From Oceanithermus desulfurans (lineage in GTDB: Bacteria; Deinococcota; Deinococci; Deinococcales; Marinithermaceae): a stretch of 64,000 nt of DNA. Each line of letters starts with the position of its first letter. The first letter of the stretch is position 1. The DNA is taken from contig NZ_JACHEZ010000002.1 of the NCBI RefSeq assembly GCF_014201675.1, forward strand, positions 1 to 64,000. The letters are read 5' to 3'. This document shows, piece by piece, positions 37,039-45,788 of this stretch. The translations under genes were made by a program, and so were the position numbers. Below the pieces are notes generated by a model that was not told the DNA's origin, ran no database searches, and worked only from the letters and a program-made list of their open reading frames with translations.

Positions 37039-37461
37039 TCAGGACTCGACCTCGACCTGGATCTTGCGCGGCTTGGTCTCCTCGGCCCGGGGCACGGTCA
37101 GGTAGAGGACGCCGTTCTTGAACTTGGCGGCCACCTTGCCGAGGTCGTAGACCGCGGGGATCGAGAAGCTGCGCACGAAGGTGCCGTACGGTCCCTCGAC
37201 CCGGTGGTAGGCCACGTTCTCCTGCTTCTCGAAGGGGCGCTCGGCCTTGACCGTCAGGGTCTCCTCCTCGGCCGTGACCTCGACCTTGTCGGGGTCGATG
37301 CCGGGCAGGTAGACCGCGAAGTGGAGGCCGTGCTCGTCCTCCCAGACGTCCACCAGGGGCGCCAGGGTCTGTTCGCCGCGCGCGCCCCGGCCCATGCCCA
37401 GGCCGCGGCCCAGCCGCTCCTGCAGTTCCTCGATTTCCTTGAACGGATCCCAACGCATCAT
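37039..37461 (-). CDS. Small heat-shock protein, Hsp20 family
   Basis: A 140-residue ATP-independent holdase. The alpha-crystallin domain runs from about residue 38 (LAPLVDVWEDEHGLHFAVYLPGID) to NGVLYLTVPRAEETKPRKIQVEVES at the C-terminus, with the conserved G-x-L pattern as GVLYL. The ATG giving MMRWDPFKE follows GGAGGTG. It lies 20 bp after the baeRF-like gene and 22 bp before DUF1931, so all share one transcript. Confidence 0.95.
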   Translation of the reverse strand: MMRWDPFKEIEELQERLGRGLGMGRGARGEQTLAPLVDVWEDEHGLHFAVYLPGIDPDKVEVTAEEETLTVKAERPFEKQENVAYHRVEGPYGTFVRSFSIPAVYDLGKVAAKFKNGVLYLTVPRAEETKPRKIQVEVES

Positions 37462-37481
37462 GGTTGCACCTCCATTCCTGT

Positions 37482-38666
37482 TCACCAGCGTTTGAGCCCC
37501 GCGAGACCGCCGAACTCGCGTTCCAGGCGGTCCGCGTTGTCTCCGCGAACGAACTCCACCCGCGCGCCGAAGAGGCCGGCGAGCTCGACCAGCGTTTCCG
37601 CCAGGTCGGCCTCCTCCGCCGCGCCGGGGCAGACGGCCTCGGCGCGCTCGCGCGCCAGCGCGGCGTAACCCGTATCGGGACAGCGCCAGACCCTGCCCTC
37701 GGGATGCCAGGGCATGACGAGCACGTAGACCCGCCCCTGCTGCAGGGCCTCGAGCACGTTCTCGGTGCCCCAGACGCCCTCTTCACGGATGCGGTCGAGC
37801 AGCTCGGCCTCCTTGCGGCGCTCCGCCTCCTCGATCGCCGCCTCGGTCAGCGCCAGCACCTCGCTGGCGTCCACCTTGCTGCCGCCGGCGGGCATGGGCA
37901 GGTGGGCCACCACCCGTTCGCGCACCGCGCGCGGCAGCAGCTCTTCGAAGTAGCGCGTCTCCTCGGGCACCCCCATGAGGATCAGGCGCTCGGCCCCCAG
38001 CCGCTCGAGCCATCCCTCCAGCTCGCCGGCGAGCTGCCGGTAGAAGCGGTGGGTCCAGGCCAGCACCCTGCGGTCGAAGCGGTCACGGCCCATGCCGCCG
38101 CGCGCCGTCGTGCCGCGCGCGCCCAGGCCCATGGGGGTGGCGGGCTTCGACTCCGAGAGCTTGCGCCAGGTCTCGGGCGCGACCGCGCGGAAGGCGTCGG
38201 CCACCTCGCGCACGTCGTTCAGGTAGACCTCGAAGAGCCGCCAGCGCTCCTCGTCGAGCAGGACCACCGCGTAGCGTTCGTACTCGTCGAGCGCCAGCAC
38301 CAGGGGCAGCACGTAGGGCTCGCCCCAGCGCGCCAGCACCTCGCCGTGGGGCAGGTTCACCACCGGCAGGTCGACGTTCAGGTCGTAGACCTCGAGCTCG
38401 TCTTCGGTGGCGAAGACCGCGCGGGTGCGGCCGCGGATCACGTCGTGCTCGAGCCGGTCGATCACCCGGCTAGCGATCGCCTCGGGCACCGCCAGGGCTT
38501 TGAGCGTGTCCTTGGCGCGGATCACGAAGGGCTTGCGCTTCCCGGACGCCGAGTAGTCGAGCACGTCGCGGCTCGCGGGGTTGGTGGCCAGGTAGAGCGA
38601 GAGGACGGGTCCGGAACGCAGCCCGATCTCGTTCCTCAGCTTTTGGATGGCCTCTTTGGAGATCAC
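37482..38666 (-). CDS. Bacterial archaeo-eukaryotic release-factor-like protein (baeRF family)
   Basis: A 394-residue protein opening with GLRSGPVLSLYLATNP, the hallmark of baeRF proteins, which are homologs of eRF1/Pelota/VLRF1. The middle has the RFDRRVLAWTHRFYRQLA segment and the C-terminal third an L7Ae-like module with VDASEVLALTEAAIEEAERRK. No GGQ is seen. Such proteins are thought to act on stalled ribosomes during stress. GTG with AAAGGAGG is the start. It is the second gene of the ferritin-baeRF-Hsp20-histone operon. Confidence 0.8.
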   Translation of the reverse strand: MISKEAIQKLRNEIGLRSGPVLSLYLATNPASRDVLDYSASGKRKPFVIRAKDTLKALAVPEAIASRVIDRLEHDVIRGRTRAVFATEDELEVYDLNVDLPVVNLPHGEVLARWGEPYVLPLVLALDEYERYAVVLLDEERWRLFEVYLNDVREVADAFRAVAPETWRKLSESKPATPMGLGARGTTARGGMGRDRFDRRVLAWTHRFYRQLAGELEGWLERLGAERLILMGVPEETRYFEELLPRAVRERVVAHLPMPAGGSKVDASEVLALTEAAIEEAERRKEAELLDRIREEGVWGTENVLEALQQGRVYVLVMPWHPEGRVWRCPDTGYAALARERAEAVCPGAAEEADLAETLVELAGLFGARVEFVRGDNADRLEREFGGLAGLKRW

Positions 38667-38684
38667 GGCCGCCTCCTTTCTTGC

Positions 38685-39134
38685 TTACGCGCCTCCGGCG
38701 TGCGACTCCATGCGCGTCACCACGTCCAGCAGGTCGCGGTAGTTCGCTTCTTCCTCCTGCTGGATCCGCCTCAGCAGCTCCCGCAGCTCGGGGTCGTCGG
38801 CGCCGTAGGCCTCCTCGAGGTAGCGCACCTGGTCGGCCTTCTCGGACTCGAAGGCCTCGAGCACCTCGCGCCAGGTGGGCGCCGCGGGCAGCCGGGGCGG
38901 CGGGGGCGGCGTGCCGCCCCGCTCGCGGATCTTGGCGCGCAGCCACTCCGCGTGCTTGCGCTCGCGCGCGGCGATGCGCCGGAGCACCTTGCGCAGGTGT
39001 TCGTAGGGCAGACCTTCGGCCGCCTCCTCCACCAGGGCGGCGTCGTGCAGCTCGTCCGCGTAACGCTCGGTCAGCACCTCGAGCAAGCGGTCCTTGTGTT
39101 TCGGGGTCATGCGTCGCAACCACTCCGCCCACAC
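38685..39134 (-). CDS. Ferritin-like (rubrerythrin-type) diiron protein
   Basis: A 149-residue four-helix protein with two ExxH-type halves: ADELHDAALVEEAAEG with RERKHAEWL, and FESEKADQVRYLEE with EEEANYRDLL. Glutamates and a histidine are spaced as in diiron ferritin-like domains, with a proline-rich hinge between the halves. It could detoxify peroxide or store iron. GTG at 39134 lies about 20 nt after the predicted transcription start; an ATG at 39110 (MTPKHKDRLL) is possible. It is the first gene of the stress operon. Confidence 0.75.
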   Translation of the reverse strand: MWAEWLRRMTPKHKDRLLEVLTERYADELHDAALVEEAAEGLPYEHLRKVLRRIAARERKHAEWLRAKIRERGGTPPPPPRLPAAPTWREVLEAFESEKADQVRYLEEAYGADDPELRELLRRIQQEEEANYRDLLDVVTRMESHAGGA

Positions 39135-39160
39135 GGCTCTCGCCCCCTTTCGCTACCTGT

Positions 39161-39189
39161 AACATATCATTTGATATTACTCATGTCAA
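39161..39189 (-). promoter_or_regulatory. Sigma-70 promoter with embedded palindromic operator
   Basis: On the minus strand, TTGACA (39189-39184), a 17-bp spacer and TATGTT (39166-39161) form a near-consensus promoter. ATATCA-TT-TGATAT (39164-39177 on the plus strand), a palindrome with a 2-bp centre, covers the spacer and the -10. A repressor bound there would shut the stress operon off. The region is AT-rich in a GC-rich genome. Confidence 0.75.
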
Positions 39190-39257
39190 TCTTAATGTGC
39201 GTCGAATTGTACGTATCTTGCGGTCGGAAGGGTCGGCGGCGGGAGTAGAATGCGGGC

Positions 39258-40493
39258 ATGGACCTCCTCCCTCACCTCAAGGAACTGAGCCGCACCACCC
39301 CCAGCAAGATCCTCTTCATCGTGCTCGACGGGGTGGGCGGGCTGCCCCGCGAGCCGGGCGGACCCACCGAGCTGGCCGCGGCCCGCACCCCCAACCTCGA
39401 TGCCCTGGCGGCCAAGGCCAACCTGGGGCGGGTGACCCTCGTGGCCCCGGGCTTCGCCCCCGGTTCCGGCCCCGGCCACCTGAGCCTCTTCGGCTACGAC
39501 CCCTTCCGCTACGAGGTGGGGCGCGGCGTCCTCTCGGCGCTGGGGCTGGGCATCGAGCTGGGCCCCGACGACGTTGCGGTGCGCGGGAACTTCGCCACCC
39601 TGAACCCCGACGGCACCGTGGCCGACCGCCGCGCCGGCCGCCCCCCCACCGAGGAGAACCGGCGGGTGCTCGCCAAGCTGAAGGCGCGGATCCGCGAGAT
39701 CGACGGCGTAAAGGTCGAGCTCCACACCGAGTCGGAGCACCGCTTCGTGCTGGTGCTGCGGGGCGTGGGGCTGGGCGAGCGGGTCCACGATACCGACCCC
39801 CAGAAGACCGGGGTGCCGCCGCTCGCGGCCCGTCCCCACGACGAAAGCGACGAGGCCAGCGCCAAGACGGCCGACGTGCTCAACAAGTTCAGCGCGCTGG
39901 CGCGGCAGGCGCTCGCGGACGAGCCCAAGATCAACGGGGTGCTGCTGCGGGGCGTCTCCAAGCGGCCGGTCTGGCCCACCCTGGGCGAGATTACCGGGCT
40001 GACGCCGGCGGCGATCGCCAGCTACCCGATGTACCGCGGGGTGGCCTCGCTGGTGGGGATGACCGCGCTGGAGGTCGAGGTGGGCGAGGATCCCGACGCC
40101 CCCGAGGGCAAGCTCGCGGCCCTGAAGGCCAACTGGGCGGCCTTCGACTACTTCTACCTGCACTTCAAGAAGACCGACTCCACCGGCGAGGACGGCGACT
40201 TCGACGCCAAGGTGCACAAGATCGAGGCCTTCGACGCCCTGCTCCCCGAGCTGCTGGCGCTCGGGCCCGACGTGATCGCCGTCACCGGCGACCACTCCAC
40301 GCCCAGCGTGATGAAGGCGCACTCCTGGCACCCGGTGCCCTTCCTGCTCTACGGCCCCAACCTGCGCGCCGACGCGGCCCGCCGCTTCACCGAAGACGAG
40401 GCGGCGAAGGGCGCGCTCGGCGACCTGCACGGCACCCACGTGCTGCCGCTGCTGCTGGCGCACGCGGGCAAGCTGCAAAAGTTCGGGGCCTAG
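39258..40493 (+). CDS. apgM: 2,3-bisphosphoglycerate-independent phosphoglycerate mutase, archaeal type
   Basis: A 411-residue alkaline-phosphatase-superfamily enzyme that interconverts 3- and 2-phosphoglycerate. FIVLDGVGG with metal-binding Asp24, the nucleophile serine in [15 protein letters not shown], and [24 protein letters not shown] with the second metal site identify the archaeal type, shorter than the bacterial GpmI. TAGAAT-N6-ATG sets a leaderless start. It diverges from the stress operon. Confidence 0.93.
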   Translation: MDLLPHLKELSRTTPSKILFIVLDGVGGLPREPGGPTELAAARTPNLDALAAKANLGRVTLVAPGFAPGSGPGHLSLFGYDPFRYEVGRGVLSALGLGIELGPDDVAVRGNFATLNPDGTVADRRAGRPPTEENRRVLAKLKARIREIDGVKVELHTESEHRFVLVLRGVGLGERVHDTDPQKTGVPPLAARPHDESDEASAKTADVLNKFSALARQALADEPKINGVLLRGVSKRPVWPTLGEITGLTPAAIASYPMYRGVASLVGMTALEVEVGEDPDAPEGKLAALKANWAAFDYFYLHFKKTDSTGEDGDFDAKVHKIEAFDALLPELLALGPDVIAVTGDHSTPSVMKAHSWHPVPFLLYGPNLRADAARRFTEDEAAKGALGDLHGTHVLPLLLAHAGKLQKFGA

Positions 40494-40847
40494 CGGCCGC
40501 CTCCCAAGACGTCGTTCCCCAAAGCCGCCGGGGGTGAGGGCTCGATTTGGAGTTCACGGGCTGCCGGTCGCCCTGGCCTCCCCCGCGGGGGCGGTACGTA
40601 GTGCGTGGTGCGTGGTAGGGGGTGAACAGGTTTTGGGAAGTGGATGCGGAAACGGCGTAAACAGGTTCCTGCAGGCCGCAGGCCGCTTTCCGAATCCCCG
40701 CACCGGCCCTCCCCTTTGGGGAGGGCGCCGGCAACGTTCCGCAGGACCGCGCCTCGACCCGGCCCCGGGCCCCGGCCTTCGCCGGGGTGACGGGGGGAAG
40801 TCGCTTGCGGCGACGGGGCCGGGGATCGACGCTTGCGAACGGTGCCG
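40494..40847. repeat. Gene-free repeat island
   Basis: About 350 bp between convergent genes. It contains the YACGCAC heptamer repeat in reverse orientation (40592-40620), a CCCTCCCC-TTTGG-GGAGGG inverted element near 40708-40730 and GCCCCGG...CCGGGGTGACGGGG near 40765-40795. These match elements in the islands at 63-428 and 13675-14312. The open frames through it look like non-coding translations. Confidence 0.55.
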
Positions 40848-42002
40848 CTAGGGCCGCGGCGGCGGCCCGGCGCCCTGCACCTCGGGTTTGCCGATGACCG
40901 GCGGGAGCGGCACCGCGGGCTCGAGCCCCGGCGGGCCGACCAGGAAGACGTCGCCCCAGGGGCGGTAGGTACTCTCGAAGACGTCTTCGTAGACGCGGCC
41001 GTCGTCGTAGTAGACCTTGCGCCGCACCACCGCGGTCAGCCCCTCGGCGGCCCAGTCGATCTGCTTGCGGTACCCAGGCTCGAGGGTCTCGTCCACCACC
41101 TCGCGCGGCTCGAGCGGCGGCTTGCGGTCGCGGATGAACGGCCCCTCCCAGGTGACGCTGCGGTCGGCGGTGCCGAAGAAGCGGACGTAGAGCTTGTACC
41201 CCCGCACCTGCGCCAGCACCAGCACGTCGCCGGGGGTGTCGTTGATGAACTTCAGGTCGCGCCAGGGCTGGTAGATCGTCGCGTCGAGCCCCACGGGCCG
41301 GTAGTAGCGCAGCTGGTAGCTGTGCGGGTAGCGTTCGGTCACCGGCAGCCCGGCGAAGAAGGCGGCGCGGAAGGTGGTGGTGGAAACCTGGCAGATGCCG
41401 CCGCCCACCCCCTTCTCGGTGGCGTCGCCGAGGATGACCAGCGACTCCACGTAGCCGTTCTCCTCGTCGATCGCGCCCACGGCCCGGTTGAAGGAAAACT
41501 CGGCGCCGCGGGGGATCCAGCGGCCGTTCAGGTGGGCCGCGCCAGTGCGGATGTTGTGGATGCGTGCCGGGCTCGAGCCCCAAAACCCGGTTACCCCCTC
41601 GCCGATCAGCCCGCGCACGCCCCGGGCGTACCACTCGCTAACGCTCGGCTCGGGCTCGATCACCTCGACCGGAATCACGAACTGCGTCCGCCCCAGGAAG
41701 GCAGCGTCGCGGTAGGCCACCACCGCGGCCTCGACGTCCATGCGGTAGCCGCGCCGCTGCAGCGCCACCCAGCCGCGATGGGGATCGTAGACCCAGCGCG
41801 CCGGCCGCACCTCACGGCGCACCTTGTCCGCGAGGGCCCGCACCTCTTCGGCGCTGTTCACGGGGTAGACCTTGGTGCCCACGTACTCGTGCAGCTCGCC
41901 GCCCACGATCTCGTGGTCGCGAATCACCCAGACGGCGTTGACCTGGGCCAGCGCCGGAACGGTAAGCAAAAATACTCCTAAAATCTTCCAAATTTCACGC
42001 AT
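40848..42002 (-). CDS. Exported VanW family protein
   Basis: A 384-residue secreted protein with signal peptide MREIWKILGVFLLTVPALAQ. The VanW domain is complete: RIHNIRTGAAHLNGRWIPRGAEFSFN, then VGGGICQVSTTTFRAAFFAG and YPHSYQLRYYRPVGLDATIY. VanW domains occur with peptidoglycan-binding and YoaR-like modules and are thought to act on the cell wall. The chosen ATG gives the signal peptide; an earlier start is unnecessary. Its -10 (TAGGAT, 42036-42031) lies 24 bp from the shared activator box at 42061, so it may be co-regulated with the usher-like gene. Confidence 0.88.
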   Translation of the reverse strand: MREIWKILGVFLLTVPALAQVNAVWVIRDHEIVGGELHEYVGTKVYPVNSAEEVRALADKVRREVRPARWVYDPHRGWVALQRRGYRMDVEAAVVAYRDAAFLGRTQFVIPVEVIEPEPSVSEWYARGVRGLIGEGVTGFWGSSPARIHNIRTGAAHLNGRWIPRGAEFSFNRAVGAIDEENGYVESLVILGDATEKGVGGGICQVSTTTFRAAFFAGLPVTERYPHSYQLRYYRPVGLDATIYQPWRDLKFINDTPGDVLVLAQVRGYKLYVRFFGTADRSVTWEGPFIRDRKPPLEPREVVDETLEPGYRKQIDWAAEGLTAVVRRKVYYDDGRVYEDVFESTYRPWGDVFLVGPPGLEPAVPLPPVIGKPEVQGAGPPPRP

Positions 42003-42025
42003 TCCAAGATCTCCGCAGTCTTCCC

Positions 42026-42104
42026 ATCCTATCCTACGGCGGCCCCGACCGCCGTTCATACCCCCGTTTGAGGGAAGAATCGCGTAGCCATGGGCGTTTA
42101 GAAT
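42026..42104. promoter_or_regulatory. Divergent promoter pair sharing one palindromic activator box
   Basis: The box CCCCCGTTTGAGGG (42061-42074) lies exactly 24 bp from TAGAAT (42099-42104) on the plus strand and 24 bp from TAGGAT (42036-42031) on the minus strand. The same box stands 23 bp before the -10s at 47427 and 47572. This spacing centres it near -41, as for class II activators. TAGAAT is 7 nt before the ATG of the usher-like gene. Confidence 0.6.
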
Positions 42105-42111
42105 GATCGGG

Positions 42112-45030
42112 ATGGCTTACGGCACCCGCCAGCGTCCGCACCTTGCCCTCTGGATCGCCCTGCTGATCCTGCTCGGGGGGCCGGGGCTGGGGCAGGGGGT
42201 GCTGGTCGAGCGGGCCTCCCCCGAGGTCAAGAAGGCCGCCCCCGGCGCGACGGTCACCCACGTCTTCGTCCTGCGCGGCTCGGGCCGCGTGCAGGTGCGG
42301 CTCGCCTCCCAGCACGGCTGGCCGCTGCTCACCCGCGAACGCACGGTCGCGCTCGAGGCCGGGCGGCCCTATTATTTCCCGGTCACCCTGCGGGTACCCG
42401 AGGGCGTTCCCGCCGGGACCCGCGACCGCCTGCGCCTCCAGGCCGACGGCGGCTTCGCCGACGCCTTCACCGAGGCGGCCTACGCCCCCGGGCTCGAGGC
42501 GCGCTGGCCGGCCGAGGTCGCCTACCTGCCGCCCCTGGGGCGCTTCACCCTGGAGGTGGCCAACACCGGCAACGGCGCCGACGTCGTCCTCGTGCGCCTG
42601 ACCACCCTGGAGGGGGTTCCCGTCTACCAGGCGCGCCTCCCCCTCGAGGCCGGGGAGCGGCGCGAGCTGCGCGTGACCGTGGCCGAGCCGCGGGTGTTGC
42701 GCCTGCTGGTGCGGCTCGAGCGCGGCGGGGTGCAACGCGAGGGGTACGTCAACGTTCAGCCGGCGCGCGCCAAGAGCGACGGCGCCTTCCGGTTGCTGGG
42801 CCGCGCCGGCGTCGCCTACCGCTACCCCGGCGACCTCTCGTTGGCCCTGGGCGCCGCCGGGCCGCTTTCCGACTTCGCCCAGTTCAGCGTCGGCGCGGGC
42901 TACGCCCTGGGCAGCCGGCCCGCGGGCAGCCTGGGCCTGAGCTGGCCGGGGGGGTACCTGAGCGCCGCCTTCGGACCCAGCTACGGCGTGGCCCTGGGCC
43001 TCTACGAGGGGGCGGTGAGCACCCAGATCGCCTTCAGCGGGCCGGTCCGGCGGGGCAGCATGAACTTCGACGTCTCCGGCCGCGGCTACGGCTTCGGCGC
43101 CGCGGCGCTCCTCGACGAGGACCCCAGCCTGCGGCTGAGCGCCGATCTGGCCACGGGCCGCGACGAAGCCCAGCCCTTCCGGCCGGGAACGCTCTCGGCG
43201 GAGCTGACGCTGCGGCCCGCGCGCCCCGAACTGAGCGGCCAGCTTGCCTACGGCTTCAGCTACCGCGACTGGCCGGTGCGGCTGCAGGGCGGCTTCACCG
43301 GCGATGCGGCCGTGCCCGTGGAGTTCCGCTTCAGCGCCGACGTCAACCCCGAGCCGTTCAGCCTGGGCGGGCGGATCGTCTGGACCGGGCTGGGCGTGCG
43401 CGACTGGGGGGTGGCGGCGGCGAGCAGCAGCGAGCGGCTCGAGCTCGACCTGCCGCTCCCGGTCACCTTCGGCGCCGCGGCCGGCCCCGACCGCCTGAGC
43501 GGCTTCGCCCGCGCGAGGCTCGACCTGCCCGCTCCCTGGGGCGACCTCGGCGCCGAGGCCCGCGTCGAGCGGCGCGCGGGCCGCACGACGTTCACGGTCT
43601 CCGGTGGCAGCGAGGCCAGCGCCGCCGACGGGCTGGCGCTGATCGCGCTGGACGGCCGGCTCGGCTGGCCGCTGGACCTGAACGAGGTCAAGCTGGGGCT
43701 GCGGATGGGCGGCAGCGAGCTGCGCACCCGGGCCGATCTGGCCTGGGCGCCCTGGAAGCCCGGTCTGAAGACCGCCCTGGCGCTGGAGGTGCCCGCAGGG
43801 GGCGCGCTGCTGCAGGCCCGCGTCGATCGCGAGTGGTACGGCGGTCGCACCACCCTGAGCCTGGGGGCGCAGCTGCCGCTGGTGCTCGAGGTGCCGCCCG
43901 CCGTGACCCGCTTCTTCGGCGGCCGCAACGTAGGCGTCATCACCGGCGAGGTCCGGATCGAGGGTCCCGAGCGGCTGCGCGAAGGCCTCGTCGTGCGCGC
44001 CGGCGATCGCGAAACGCGCACCGACGCCCAGGGCCGCTTCCGGCTGGAGCTGCCCCCGGGAACGTACACCGTCGCGGTCGATACGGCCCGGTTGCCGGCC
44101 GTACTGGTGCCGGTGCGCGGCCAGGTGCGCGTCGAGGTGCGCCGGAAGCAGCGCGTCTCCGTGCGGCTCGTGCTGGCGGCGCGCAGCGTCCTGGAAGGCC
44201 GGGTGCGCGTCGTCGCCGAGCCCGGTCGCGAGCTTTCGCCCCGTCGCTTCGCGGTCGCGATCGAAGACGCCCAGGGTCGGCAGACCTCGCTCTTCACCGA
44301 CCCCGGCGGGGCGTTCACGGTACCCGCGCTCGTGCCGGGGCGCTACGCCGTGCGCCTGCTCGAAGACCTGCTCCCTCCGGGCTGGGAGGTCGTGGTCGCG
44401 GAAACGGCCGTCGAGCTGCGCCCCGGCGAGACGGGGCGGGTGGAGCTGGCGGTGCGCCCGCCCCCGCGCAAGGTCTACAGCGGCGGCCGGGTGCAGATCC
44501 TCGAGGTCCGGCCCGAAGCCGACCGGGTACCGCCGGGGGCCGCGCCCCTCGTCGAAGTGCGCCTTCAGGGCGCACCCGGCCGGGTCGTCGTGGTGCTGCA
44601 AGGCCGCATCGTCGGCATCCTGCTGCCGGTCGCGGAGGAGGAAGGCGTCTGGCGCGGCCGCCTGCGCGTACCCGACGACGCCGAAGGCCCCCTGGCGCTG
44701 CAGGTGGAAGCGACGAACGGCACGACCGCGCGCTTCCCCTTCTTCCTGAGCGTCAGCCGCGACGCCCCCTGGGGCGTGGTGCGGGCGCTGCCGGTGGCCC
44801 GACCCGGGCAGACGCTGGCCGTCGCGGTCCACTGGTACGCCCCGGTCGAGGCGAGCTGGATCGAAGCGGACGGCGGGCGCGTCGCCCTCGCGGGGGAGGG
44901 CGCCGACTGGTCGGGCCGCCTGACCGTCCCCGAGGACGCCGGGGAGCGCTGGAGCTACACGGTGAAGGCCCGCCTGGCCGGCGGTACGGAAGTGGAGCTG
45001 GAGAGGGTCGTGCTGATCAGGAACGACTAG
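42112..45030 (+). CDS. Usher-like / outer-membrane barrel-like exported protein
   Basis: A 972-residue exported protein. After a signal peptide (ending near GLGQG) come two Ig-like NEW3-type domains (about 25-210: GATVTHVFVLRGSG, VPEGVPAGTRDRLRL, LEVANTGNGADVVLV). Residues about 215-590 are alternating short amphipathic strands with turns (YRYPGDLSLALG, LSAAFGPSYGVALGLY), as in a beta-barrel. Residues about 600-790 contain two carboxypeptidase-regulatory-like domains (GRFRLELPPGTYTVAVD). The order of barrel and Ig/CarboxypepD modules recalls fimbrial ushers, but no PF00577 signature is certain. TAGAAT-N7-ATG sets the start. Its stop is shared (CTAG) with the convergent gene. Confidence 0.6.
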   Translation: MAYGTRQRPHLALWIALLILLGGPGLGQGVLVERASPEVKKAAPGATVTHVFVLRGSGRVQVRLASQHGWPLLTRERTVALEAGRPYYFPVTLRVPEGVPAGTRDRLRLQADGGFADAFTEAAYAPGLEARWPAEVAYLPPLGRFTLEVANTGNGADVVLVRLTTLEGVPVYQARLPLEAGERRELRVTVAEPRVLRLLVRLERGGVQREGYVNVQPARAKSDGAFRLLGRAGVAYRYPGDLSLALGAAGPLSDFAQFSVGAGYALGSRPAGSLGLSWPGGYLSAAFGPSYGVALGLYEGAVSTQIAFSGPVRRGSMNFDVSGRGYGFGAAALLDEDPSLRLSADLATGRDEAQPFRPGTLSAELTLRPARPELSGQLAYGFSYRDWPVRLQGGFTGDAAVPVEFRFSADVNPEPFSLGGRIVWTGLGVRDWGVAAASSSERLELDLPLPVTFGAAAGPDRLSGFARARLDLPAPWGDLGAEARVERRAGRTTFTVSGGSEASAADGLALIALDGRLGWPLDLNEVKLGLRMGGSELRTRADLAWAPWKPGLKTALALEVPAGGALLQARVDREWYGGRTTLSLGAQLPLVLEVPPAVTRFFGGRNVGVITGEVRIEGPERLREGLVVRAGDRETRTDAQGRFRLELPPGTYTVAVDTARLPAVLVPVRGQVRVEVRRKQRVSVRLVLAARSVLEGRVRVVAEPGRELSPRRFAVAIEDAQGRQTSLFTDPGGAFTVPALVPGRYAVRLLEDLLPPGWEVVVAETAVELRPGETGRVELAVRPPPRKVYSGGRVQILEVRPEADRVPPGAAPLVEVRLQGAPGRVVVVLQGRIVGILLPVAEEEGVWRGRLRVPDDAEGPLALQVEATNGTTARFPFFLSVSRDAPWGVVRALPVARPGQTLAVAVHWYAPVEASWIEADGGRVALAGEGADWSGRLTVPEDAGERWSYTVKARLAGGTEVELERVVLIRND

Positions 45031-45788
45031 GGCGCGTAGGGCTTCAGCTCGGGCTCTTCGAACGCCCCGCCGCGCACGCCGAGCGTCGTGGCCGTCCTGC
45101 GCACGAAGAGGCCGGGCACGAGCGTGAGCTGCGCGCGGCCGCTTTCGTTGCCGTGCAGCACCAGCCGCACCGGCAGCACCCAGGTGAAGACGGCGGTCCA
45201 GCAGCGGTCGTTGTAGAGGTCGCGGCAGGTGCGGTTGCGCCGGTTGAAGTTTTGCACGTTCGAGATCTGCGGATCCGCGAAGGAGATCGTCTGCGAAGCC
45301 TGCCAGCCGGTCCACGCGCCCGTGAGCGGGGGCACCGCGGCCGGCGGGGTGGCGAAGGGGGGCAGGAACTGGTCGTCCACCCGCCCCAGGTCGCCGCTGG
45401 CGTCGACCTGCAGCGCGTACGAGCGCCTGATCACGCGGACGAGCGCGTCCGTACCGTAGGTGCGGTCGTTCGCCCGGCGGCGGCCCCAGAACTTGACGGT
45501 CAGGACCGTCGCGTAGACCGGGTCGCCGGTGTCGGGGTCGGTGCCGTAGACGACGACCGGCGGCGCGGCCGGGCAGCCGGCGGGGAGCGTGAGGTTGCTC
45601 ACGGTGGCCCCGCCCGCGGGCGTCCCGCCCGGTTCCAGCAGGCCCGCGCACATCAGCTCGAGCGCGCTGGGGCTGAACGTCAGGGTTTGGGGATCGAAGC
45701 GGTTGTCCTGGTCCACGTTGTAGTACCAGACCTGGGCGGAGCCCAGCCCGGCCAGGACGAGCAGCAGCACCGCGAGTGCGCGCCTCAC
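45027..45788 (-). CDS. Secreted protein of the surface-assembly locus
   Basis: A 253-residue exported protein with signal peptide MRRALAVLLLVLAGLGSAQ. The mature part is beta-rich, with cysteines at MCAGLL, PAGCP, TCRDLYNDRCW that could make two disulfides. TLTFSPSALELMCAGLL and VLHGNESGRAQLTLVPGLF look like Ig-like strands. I do not recognise the family. It overlaps the chaperone-like gene by 4 bp and so is translated with it. It may be a minor subunit or adaptor. Its stop shares CTAG with the usher-like gene. Confidence 0.6.
   Translation of the reverse strand: MRRALAVLLLVLAGLGSAQVWYYNVDQDNRFDPQTLTFSPSALELMCAGLLEPGGTPAGGATVSNLTLPAGCPAAPPVVVYGTDPDTGDPVYATVLTVKFWGRRRANDRTYGTDALVRVIRRSYALQVDASGDLGRVDDQFLPPFATPPAAVPPLTGAWTGWQASQTISFADPQISNVQNFNRRNRTCRDLYNDRCWTAVFTWVLPVRLVLHGNESGRAQLTLVPGLFVRRTATTLGVRGGAFEEPELKPYAP

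Noticed and set aside
42034-45651. A 1205-codon open frame on the minus strand opposite the usher-like gene
   Set aside because: It is a shadow of the plus-strand gene in a GC-rich genome: product rich in Arg/Gly/Ala/Gln without domain or ribosome site, and it crosses two real genes.
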